Source: Dehalococcoidia bacterium
GTDB lineage: Bacteria; Chloroflexota; Dehalococcoidia; Dehalococcoidales; RBG-16-60-22
DNA length: 7,116 nt
Direction: 5' to 3'
Assembly (NCBI GenBank): GCA_030615655.1
Contig: JAUWYU010000076.1
Coordinates: 1 to 7,116, forward strand
Program-made: the position numbers and the translations under genes
In this document: in pieces, positions 1 to 5,037 of the stretch
How positions within the stretch are numbered: the stretch's first letter is position 1
Layout of the letters: each line of letters opens with the position of its first letter
The notes under the pieces: model-generated
What the model was told of the DNA's origin: nothing
The model's database searches: none
The model's input: the letters and a program-made list of their open reading frames with translations, nothing else

Positions 1-694
1 GACAATCTGGATTGTACTAATAGTATGTGCCTACCTTATCGGTTCGGTGCCCGCCTCCTACCTGGCCGCTAAATCCCGTGGGATAGACCTCAGGAAACAG
101 GGCACGCAGCAGGTGGGGGGCGGCAACCTGTGGCGGATGACCTCCCGGAAGCTCGCTCTGCCGGTAGGTATCTTTGATTTCGCCAAGGGCATGTTGATGG
201 TATTAATAGCCGCGAAACTGGCGCATCTCGATCCTTATCAGCAAATGGCGGTAGGCTTGGCCGTCGTCGTCGGCCATAACTGGCCGGTCTTTCTCCGCTT
301 CCACGGCGGAAGAGGAGCCTCCACGTCCCTGGGTATCGTCATCATCATGCCGGTATTGAACGACTTATCGCCGTGGCCATCGGTAATAGGTATCGGTACC
401 GTGGTATTTGTGACACTTATTTTGCGTAGCTCGGCGTTGCCGGTACTTTTCGCTGCCGCTTCGATGTCATTGACCACCTGGTTTTTCAACGAGAATCTCG
501 CTGTTATTCTGGCCTATCTGGCCATGTTCCTGATTCTCGTCCTCAAGCGACTCACCGCACAGCCGGCGACCGAGGCCAGGAGTATCGGTATGGGCCGCCT
601 TCTTTTAAACCGCTTCCTTTTCGACCGTGATATCGCCGATAGAACTGCATGGGTTCACCGGAAACGCGTTGTTAAAAAGGAAAAAACGGAATGA
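1..694 (+). CDS. PlsY-like glycerol-3-phosphate acyltransferase family protein, 5' partial
   Basis: Integral membrane protein of the PlsY family, which transfers an acyl group from acyl-phosphate to glycerol-3-phosphate in the first step of phospholipid synthesis. The reading frame is open from base 2 with no ATG, GTG or TTG before the GTG at 47. The residues before that GTG (IVLIVCAYLIGS) match the usual first PlsY membrane helix, so the true start lies just left of the window and about 5-10 residues are missing. Seen: GIDLRKQG, a helix with FDFAKGM, and the hallmark GHNWPVFLRFHGGRGAST (about 272-334), which corresponds to the GHxxPVFLxFKGGKGxAT acyl-phosphate loop. Odd: the family's GSGNxGATN motif reads GTQQVGGGN here, and the C-terminal HRxNIxRL motif is not recognisable (LVLKRLTAQP instead). 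About 40 extra basic residues follow. It may be a PlsY paralogue with altered activity rather than the housekeeping enzyme. It overlaps the next gene by 4 bp (ATGA). Confidence 0.8.
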   Translation, partial: TIWIVLIVCAYLIGSVPASYLAAKSRGIDLRKQGTQQVGGGNLWRMTSRKLALPVGIFDFAKGMLMVLIAAKLAHLDPYQQMAVGLAVVVGHNWPVFLRFHGGRGASTSLGIVIIMPVLNDLSPWPSVIGIGTVVFVTLILRSSALPVLFAAASMSLTTWFFNENLAVILAYLAMFLILVLKRLTAQPATEARSIGMGRLLLNRFLFDRDIADRTAWVHRKRVVKKEKTE

Positions 695-1206
695 CCGAGC
701 CGGAAACATTGAGGTGTGCCACTCACCCGGACGTAGAGACGACTCTCAGGTGCGGCAAGTGTGGTAAGCCGATATGTCCCAGGTGCATGGTGCAGACCCC
801 GGTAGGAGCCAGATGCCCGGACTGTGCCCGCCTCTACAAACTGCCAACCTACCAGGTCTCAACCATATACTACCTCAGAGCTGCCGGTACGGCGCTGGGG
901 ACAGCCGTAGTCATCGGCATCATCTGGGGCATTATAGAAAGCTTTTTACCCTTCCGTTTCTTTACCCTGATAATCGGCGCCGGTATCGGGTATGCCATCG
1001 GTGAGCTTGTCAGTCGCTCCGTTAATCGTAAACGAGGACCCTGGCTGGCAGTGATAGGCAGCCTGGGCGTTGTCATCTGCTTCGGGATGACATTTGCCGT
1101 AGAAATGGTTAGATTTGGTTTTATTTCCTTCGGTGGTTTGGGAATTCTCTTCACGCTGGGGGCTATAGCAATAGGTATTTATATGGCCGTCAACCGCCTG
1201 CGCTAG
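691..1206 (+). CDS. B-box-type zinc-finger membrane protein
   Basis: A 171-residue protein with an N-terminal B-box-like zinc-binding domain and a hydrophobic C-terminal part. The zinc ligands are visible as C9-x2-H12, C21-x2-C24, C29-x2-C32 and C42-x2-C45, in the context HPD...RCGKCGKPICPRCM...PVGARCPDC. This domain type is familiar at the N-terminus of some bacterial rhomboid proteases. Four membrane segments follow (about 62-84, 87-107, 117-139, 143-166), but no rhomboid GxSG serine motif is present, so it should not be called a protease. The start ATG overlaps the stop of the PlsY-like gene as ATGA, with a purine-rich AAAAAGG stretch just upstream, so the two are probably translationally coupled. 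The function is unknown; anchoring or sensing at the membrane is a guess. The stop TAG lies 19 bp from the converging ester cyclase gene. Confidence 0.82.
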   Translation: MTEPETLRCATHPDVETTLRCGKCGKPICPRCMVQTPVGARCPDCARLYKLPTYQVSTIYYLRAAGTALGTAVVIGIIWGIIESFLPFRFFTLIIGAGIGYAIGELVSRSVNRKRGPWLAVIGSLGVVICFGMTFAVEMVRFGFISFGGLGILFTLGAIAIGIYMAVNRLR

Positions 1207-1225
1207 GGAACCTTCGTCAACCCTT

Positions 1226-1642
1226 CTATGAAGGAGGATTAACGCCTAACTGTTGATATATAGCGAGCATGTTGGTATATACCCACGCTTCCACTTCCTT
1301 GCCATCCTCGAAGTGGATGAAGATAGCCTCCGTAATTGCTACCTGCCTGCCCGTCGGAGCGATACCCAGCAGTTCACCCCTGTGCGTGCCCCGAACTGTG
1401 AAACGGGAGGCCACCATATCCCCTTCGGCAACCATATTATCAACGGTAATATTAAGGTCAGGTAAAGCAGTGCGCATCATGTTGACGTATTGCTTGAAAC
1501 CCTCCGGACCTTCAATTTCATTCCCGGGGACATGGTAGATATAGCTATCGGCTATAACCTCATCCACTACAGCCAGGTCCCCCTTATTGAGCGCTTCTTC
1601 TACAATACGGCGGACCATTGCCTTGTTCTCTTCTGCCGACAT
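1226..1642 (-). CDS. SnoaL-like 'ester cyclase' family protein
   Basis: A 138-residue single-domain protein of the SnoaL polyketide-cyclase-like branch of the NTF2 fold (often annotated 'ester cyclase'). Family landmarks in order: an N-terminal helix MSAEENKAMVRRIVEEALNKGD, VVDEVIADSYIYHVPG, GPEGFKQYVNMMRTALPDL, the very typical RGTHRGELLGIAPTGRQV (84-101), FEDGKEVEAW (111-120) and the closing QQLGVNPP. Length is normal for the family. At the position where most relatives have Asp in 'EhWxxxD' (the SnoaL general acid), this protein has Asn124, so true cyclase chemistry is doubtful. The start is clear: AGGAGG (1650-1655 on the minus strand) lies 7 nt before the ATG. It sits 60 bp downstream of the DUF169 gene on the same strand, with no obvious terminator between, so it is probably the second gene of that operon. 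The substrate is unknown. Confidence 0.85.
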   Translation of the reverse strand: MSAEENKAMVRRIVEEALNKGDLAVVDEVIADSYIYHVPGNEIEGPEGFKQYVNMMRTALPDLNITVDNMVAEGDMVASRFTVRGTHRGELLGIAPTGRQVAITEAIFIHFEDGKEVEAWVYTNMLAIYQQLGVNPPS

Positions 1643-1702
1643 GATGTTTCCTCCTTTCGTTTCAGGTATAGCTAAGTGTTATTCGCTTACGCTAGGGCGC
1701 GC

Positions 1703-2470
1703 TTACTTTTTCTCGCCCTCGTCCGTCCCCTCCTCATACAGCCCCCACCGCTTAAATAACGTCTGGTAAAGTGGAGGCTGAGCGAAATCGTGCAGCATCA
1801 ACATACCGCTACGGGCATACCCGAATTGCCTCTCTTCCATCTGCCTGAGTGCCATTACCAGTACTTCCATTTTATCCTTCGGCACAGAGAGGATAATTTC
1901 ATCTTCTCCGGCCAGTGCCCGCATGTGATCGCCGGGGTCGGGCAGGGTGACCATGAACCGGCCGCCTGACATTACCGGCACGACCTGGTAAGCGCAGGCC
2001 GGAGGGAAAAAGTGATAGTCCACCTTGTCTCTCTCTTTAGAACTGATGGGAAGCAGCATATTTCTCTGTTGGGCGGTATTAGAATAGATAATCACCACAT
2101 CCGGCTCGAAATTGGCCGCCCTCAGTGGCGCGGAGACGATGCCGACGTACTTATCCCTCTCGAAAGTGGGGAAAGTAACAAACTGCTGCATGTCCGGGTC
2201 ATCCGGTTTCTCCTCCAGCCCGTAGGCAATGATAGGAGCAAAGCACCAGTTATCCTCTTCCAGCATGGCTACGGTAACTCTCTGACGCCGGGACATGGCG
2301 AAGGCCTGGCACTGGGAAATATGGATACCCTGGTCTTTCTTCGGCCTGATGGCCCCCTCCGGGATGTCTCCCTCCCTCTCCAGCATTTTTACGGCGAGGG
2401 GAGAAGTCCTCAATATTAGTATTTTTTCAAGCTCTTCTCCATAACGGTTGAACTCACTTAATGTCGTCAT
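1703..2470 (-). CDS. DUF169 domain-containing protein
   Basis: A 255-residue soluble protein resembling the uncharacterised DUF169 family, common in anaerobic archaea and bacteria. Supporting stretches: EELEKILILRTSPLAVKMLE near the N-terminus (family pattern 'RxxPVAVK'), the first conserved cysteine region ISQCQAFAMSRR (C54), EEDNWCFAPIIAYGL (C76), a third cysteine in FPPACAY (C159), and a C-terminal MVTLPDPGDH...DEIILSVPKDKM segment. Start choice: a longer frame begins at 2545, but its first 25 residues look unlike the family. The ATG at 2470 has a strong AGGAGGG site 9 nt upstream and gives the family-like MTTLSEFNRYGEELEKIL, so 2470 is preferred. Length is typical. No reaction is established for the family; the cysteines could bind a metal or cofactor, which is inference. 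It is probably co-transcribed with the downstream ester cyclase and is divergent from the thiolase operon. Confidence 0.82.
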   Translation of the reverse strand: MTTLSEFNRYGEELEKILILRTSPLAVKMLEREGDIPEGAIRPKKDQGIHISQCQAFAMSRRQRVTVAMLEEDNWCFAPIIAYGLEEKPDDPDMQQFVTFPTFERDKYVGIVSAPLRAANFEPDVVIIYSNTAQQRNMLLPISSKERDKVDYHFFPPACAYQVVPVMSGGRFMVTLPDPGDHMRALAGEDEIILSVPKDKMEVLVMALRQMEERQFGYARSGMLMLHDFAQPPLYQTLFKRWGLYEEGTDEGEKK

Positions 2471-2479
2471 GTAATCTAA

Positions 2480-2486
2480 CCCTCCT
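2480..2486 (-). promoter_or_regulatory. Ribosome-binding site deciding the DUF169 start
   Basis: On the minus strand this reads AGGAGGG, 9 nt before the ATG at 2470. It places the start there rather than at the in-frame upstream ATG at 2545, which coincides with the predicted -35 element. Confidence 0.75.
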
Positions 2487-2516
2487 GTAAAAAAAATAGC
2501 TTTATGAGCAGCTACA

Positions 2517-2545
2517 ATTATGAACAATACGGCGCCATTTTGCAA
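2517..2545 (-). promoter_or_regulatory. Predicted sigma70-type promoter for DUF169-ester cyclase
   Basis: Minus-strand TTGCAA (2540-2545; 4 of 6 to TTGACA) and CATAAT (2517-2522; 5 of 6 to TATAAT) are separated by exactly 17 bp. Transcription would start near 2510, giving a leader of about 40 nt. The spacer contains a GGCGCC palindrome (2531-2536) that could be an operator half, but no repeat of it is present nearby. Confidence 0.5.
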
Positions 2546-2572
2546 GAATTTGCCTCAACCCCGCAAGACGGT

Positions 2573-2600
2573 TTGACAGCCGCCAGGAAAACACGCTAAT
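2573..2600 (+). promoter_or_regulatory. Predicted sigma70-type promoter for the thiolase operon
   Basis: A perfect TTGACA (2573-2578) is followed after 16 bp by GCTAAT (2595-2600; 4 of 6 to TATAAT). The expected transcription start is near 2607, giving a leader of about 65 nt before the thiolase ATG. It lies back to back with the minus-strand promoter, whose -35 ends at 2545. Confidence 0.45.
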
Positions 2601-2671
2601 CTGAAACGTTAATGCCATCAATAGAGTCTTCTTTTTATTAATTCTCTCTAAACCCAAACAGGAGGTCCGGT

Positions 2672-3859
2672 ATGAAAAAAGTAGCTGTAGTCGGCGTCGG
2701 CGAGACCAATTTCAGTGGCCCCCAGGATAAGACGGAGGTCGAATTGTTCGCCGAAGCTGCTATGGAAGCCATTACGGAATCGAACCTGAAACCGGAAGAT
2801 ATCAAGGCCCTGTTTATCGGCAACGTGCTGGGTGACTTCTCCGAGGGACAGGGAATGGTGCAGGCCTTTGCCGCCGAAAATATCGGCTGTCACCATGTCC
2901 CCGCCAATAAATACGAGGGCGCCTGCGCTTCGGCGAGCATGGCCATAAGAGATGCCTTTATCTGGGTAGCCTCCGGCTTTTACGATATCGTTCTGGCCGG
3001 CGGCGTCGAGAGAGCCGCCACGATGGGCACCGGCCTGGCCACAAGGACCTTCGCCATGTTCAGCGATGCCCGCTACGAATACCCCTCCGGTATTACCTTC
3101 CCCGCCGTCTTCGCCATGCTGACCCACCTCTATGCCGATACTTACGGCATACCCCTGGAAAAGCTGCGGGAGCAAATGGCTAAAGTATCCATCCAGTCTT
3201 ACAGGCATGGCAGCGTCAACCCCAGGGCACAGTTCTTCGGCAAAAACGCCGATATGACCGTCGAGAAAGTGCTCGGCAGCTTTATGGTATCCTCACCGCT
3301 TACTTTACACGACTGCTGTCCGTTCTCCGACGGTGCCGCTGCCGTCGTGCTGGCTTCGGAAGAGGTTGCTAAAAAGCTCACCGGCAAGCCGGTCTATATA
3401 ACCGGCGTGGGACAGTCTTCATCCGGCCCGTTGTGCAACCAGAGCGATTACCTGCCGAGAATCAGGGCCCGGGAGATATCGTCCCGGCGGGCTTATGACA
3501 TGGCCGGCGTAACCCCGCAGGATATAGACCTCTGCGAGCTTCATGATTGCTTCAGTATTGCCAGCCTGATTGCCGCCGAAAGCCTCGGCTTCTTTGAGTT
3601 CGGCAAAGCGGGAGAAGCCTGGGAAAAGGGCGAAGCCGATATCGGCGGCAGGGTAGCCATCAACCCCTCCGGCGGACTGAAGTCGAAGGGGCATCCCATC
3701 GGCGCTACCGGGGCCGGCCAGGTGTACGAGGTAACCAGACAGTTGCGGGGAGAGGTGGAACCGGAGCGGCAGGTAGAAGGCGCCAGAACAGGACTGACCG
3801 ATACCCTGGGCGGTGACGGCGGCACTCTGGTCAACATAATCTTGCAGCGGGGCTGGTGA
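2672..3859 (+). CDS. SCP2-type thiolase (acetyl-CoA acetyltransferase family)
   Basis: A 395-residue thiolase of the archaeal/SCP2 type, which makes or cleaves a 3-ketoacyl-CoA using CoA. Catalytic landmarks are all present: nucleophile C85 in YEGACASASM (CxS loop), the HDCF loop at 291-294 (ELHDCFSIA) that is diagnostic of SCP2-type enzymes, and H341 in GGLKSKGHPIGATGAG. The classical C-terminal CxG cysteine is absent (LGGDGGTLVN), as expected where the HDCF cysteine takes that role. Length is standard. The start is supported by AGGAGGT six nucleotides upstream of the ATG. The next gene, 28 bp downstream, is a DUF35 protein, a pairing known from the archaeal acetoacetyl-CoA thiolase/HMG-CoA synthase complex, where DUF35 helps hold the CoA. 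No HMG-CoA synthase gene is here. Some thiolase-fold partners of DUF35 are retro-aldolases in steroid degradation, but the retained Cys/His set favours real thiolase activity. Chain-length specificity cannot be read from sequence. Confidence 0.9.
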   Translation: MKKVAVVGVGETNFSGPQDKTEVELFAEAAMEAITESNLKPEDIKALFIGNVLGDFSEGQGMVQAFAAENIGCHHVPANKYEGACASASMAIRDAFIWVASGFYDIVLAGGVERAATMGTGLATRTFAMFSDARYEYPSGITFPAVFAMLTHLYADTYGIPLEKLREQMAKVSIQSYRHGSVNPRAQFFGKNADMTVEKVLGSFMVSSPLTLHDCCPFSDGAAAVVLASEEVAKKLTGKPVYITGVGQSSSGPLCNQSDYLPRIRAREISSRRAYDMAGVTPQDIDLCELHDCFSIASLIAAESLGFFEFGKAGEAWEKGEADIGGRVAINPSGGLKSKGHPIGATGAGQVYEVTRQLRGEVEPERQVEGARTGLTDTLGGDGGTLVNIILQRGW

Positions 3860-3887
3860 GATTTGATACGATAGACGGAGGCTGGCA

Positions 3888-4298
3888 ATGGAACACAAAC
3901 TCATTTTCAAAGATTACAGCGAAGCTCTCAAGCAAAATAAACTGTTAGGCCTGAAGTGCCGGGCCTGCGGCGCTATTACGACGCCGCCCAAGATGGTCTG
4001 CCGGCAGTGCGCCAGCCCGGACATGGATATTATAGAACTGAAGGGCAGCGGTAAAATAAGGACTTTCACCACCGTCTATGTTGCTTCGGAAGGACGCGAG
4101 GACGAGGTCCCCTATACCATCGTGATGGTTGAACTCGATGATGGCCCCTGGATAATGGGCAATCTGGGCGACTTTGACCCCGCTCAGGCCTCTATGGAGC
4201 TTGTCGGTAAAAAGGTAAAGATGGGACACAAGGTCTTCCCCGGCGATAAGTATTCCGCCGGTGAGGGCGCCAGACCCCTCTTCAGCCTTGTCAATTGA
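3888..4298 (+). CDS. DUF35 Zn-ribbon / OB-fold protein, thiolase partner
   Basis: A 136-residue protein with the two-part DUF35 architecture. A rubredoxin-like zinc ribbon (C24-x2-C27 and C38-x2-C41, in KCRACGAITTPPKMVCRQC) is preceded by a helical N-terminus and followed by an OB-fold (about 48-125; GSGKIRTFTTVYVA, VPYTIVMVELDDGPWIMGNL, LVGKKVKM). Such proteins form complexes with thiolase-fold enzymes and bind the CoA part of the substrate; the best described case is the archaeal thiolase/HMG-CoA synthase assembly. All four zinc ligands are intact. The start is supported by GGAGG six nucleotides upstream of the ATG. Its position directly between thiolase and the SnoaL-like gene, with gaps of 28 and 30 bp, makes co-transcription and physical association with the thiolase likely (inference from context). 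Confidence 0.9.
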   Translation: MEHKLIFKDYSEALKQNKLLGLKCRACGAITTPPKMVCRQCASPDMDIIELKGSGKIRTFTTVYVASEGREDEVPYTIVMVELDDGPWIMGNLGDFDPAQASMELVGKKVKMGHKVFPGDKYSAGEGARPLFSLVN

Positions 4299-4328
4299 AT
4301 GAAATAGTAATCTCAAAAGGAGTTCATC

Positions 4329-4991
4329 ATGAATGTAGAGGAATTAGAAGCAAAGGTCAGGACTCTGGAAGCTAAAATTCAGACTCTGGAAGACATCGAG
4401 GAGATAAAAAAACTGCAAAGGGCCTACGGCTTTTACCTCGAACACTGGATGGCCGAAGACATAATCGATTGTTTTGCCGATGGTGACGATACCTCCCTGC
4501 TGGTAGCTGCCGGTCATTACGTAGGCAAGGAAAACATCAGAGACTTCTTCCACCACGGGCGGAAAGACATCGAAATCAAGTACGTAGATAACGGGGAATT
4601 TATCCATCAGGTGATGCAGCTCTCCGGCGTTGTTCACGTAGACCCGGACGGCAAAACGGCCCGGGGAAGATGGTATGGTTTTGGGGCCAATGCCTTCCCT
4701 GTTGAAGGAGGCGTCGCTCCGGGGTGGATGAACGGGGTGTATGAAAACGAATATGTCAAACAGGACGGCAAATGGAAGATAAAGAAAGTCCACTGGTGCA
4801 TGACTTTCCATGCTCCATATCTGGAAAGCTGGGTAGAACCATCGAGACGGGTTGATTTAAGAATGGACCGTCCGTATCAACGAAACCCCAATTTGTTGCC
4901 CGACGGTGGCCCCGAGGAAACGCTATACCCCTCCGGATTTATCTGCCCCTTCCACTTTAAAAACCCCGTGAGCGGCCGGCAGACCTGCTGA
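4329..4991 (+). CDS. SnoaL-like (NTF2-fold) protein with coiled-coil N-terminus
   Basis: A 220-residue protein whose core (about 26-162) resembles the SnoaL-like/NTF2 fold. An N-terminal helix has heptad character (VEELEAKVRTLEAKIQTLED, 3-22) and probably forms a coiled coil for oligomerisation. Then come KKLQRAYGFYLEHW, a Gly-rich AAGHYVGKENIRDFF, FIHQVMQLSGVVHVDPDGKTARGRW (92-116) and DGKWKIKKVHW (146-156). A C-terminal extension of some 55 residues ends in PFHFKNPVSGRQTC. Y33, E38 and H93 fall at spacings reminiscent of the Tyr/Asp/His set of SnoaL-like bile-acid dehydratase BaiE, with Glu for Asp; this is suggestive only. AAGGAG lies six nucleotides before the ATG. As the third gene of the thiolase operon it may be an isomerase, dehydratase or cyclase for the same CoA substrate. 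Its stop codon falls within a few bases of an apparent rearrangement junction, so the last residues may be new. Confidence 0.82.
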   Translation: MNVEELEAKVRTLEAKIQTLEDIEEIKKLQRAYGFYLEHWMAEDIIDCFADGDDTSLLVAAGHYVGKENIRDFFHHGRKDIEIKYVDNGEFIHQVMQLSGVVHVDPDGKTARGRWYGFGANAFPVEGGVAPGWMNGVYENEYVKQDGKWKIKKVHWCMTFHAPYLESWVEPSRRVDLRMDRPYQRNPNLLPDGGPEETLYPSGFICPFHFKNPVSGRQTC

Positions 4992-4992
4992 A

Positions 4993-5037
4993 CATCGTCC
5001 GCAGCATCTTCTGTTCTTCGGTCAGGTCAAAGCCCGT
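4993..5037 (-). pseudogene. N-terminal remnant of an acyl-CoA dehydrogenase gene
   Basis: On the minus strand, in the +1 frame relative to meaB and overlapping its last codons, the codons read GFDLTEEQKMLRTM, a very typical acyl-CoA dehydrogenase N-terminus (family pattern M-D-F-x-L-T-E-E-Q-K-M-L-R). A GAGG (5043-5046) lies 5 nt before an ACG (5035-5037) exactly where the initiator ATG would be expected, so the start codon appears mutated. After the Met codon at 4993-4995 the similarity ends. The frame continues as unrelated residues antisense to the SnoaL gene and stops at 4957-4959; the FAD-binding body (normally about 380 residues) is absent. Reading: an acyl-CoA dehydrogenase gene once followed meaB and was lost by deletion or rearrangement. 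A chance match of 14 residues is the alternative; the position and the ribosome-binding site argue against it. Confidence 0.6.

Noticed and set aside
1222..1234. CCTTC-TAT-GAAGG hairpin between convergent genes as a terminator
   Set aside because: The stem is only 5 bp, overlaps the last codons of the ester cyclase gene, and has no T-run on either strand.
1684..1706. Direct repeat CGCTTAC in the DUF169-ester cyclase gap
   Set aside because: Seven bases, two copies, partly inside the stop region; too short to call a site.
2471..2545. N-terminal extension of the DUF169 gene starting at ATG 2545
   Set aside because: The 25 extra residues do not look like the family, they contain the predicted promoter, and a strong AGGAGGG precedes the ATG at 2470.
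2648..3208. Long open frame of 186 codons antisense to the thiolase
   Set aside because: It lies entirely opposite a well-supported thiolase, shows no family motif, and is a usual by-product of codon bias in the real gene.
2672..3859. Thiolase-fold retro-aldolase of steroid side-chain degradation
   Set aside because: The DUF35 partner allows the idea, but the complete Cys/HDCF/GHP catalytic set fits a true thiolase better.
3419..3910. Open frames antisense to the thiolase 3' end
   Set aside because: They overlap the GHP catalytic region of thiolase and have no recognisable domain or ribosome-binding site.
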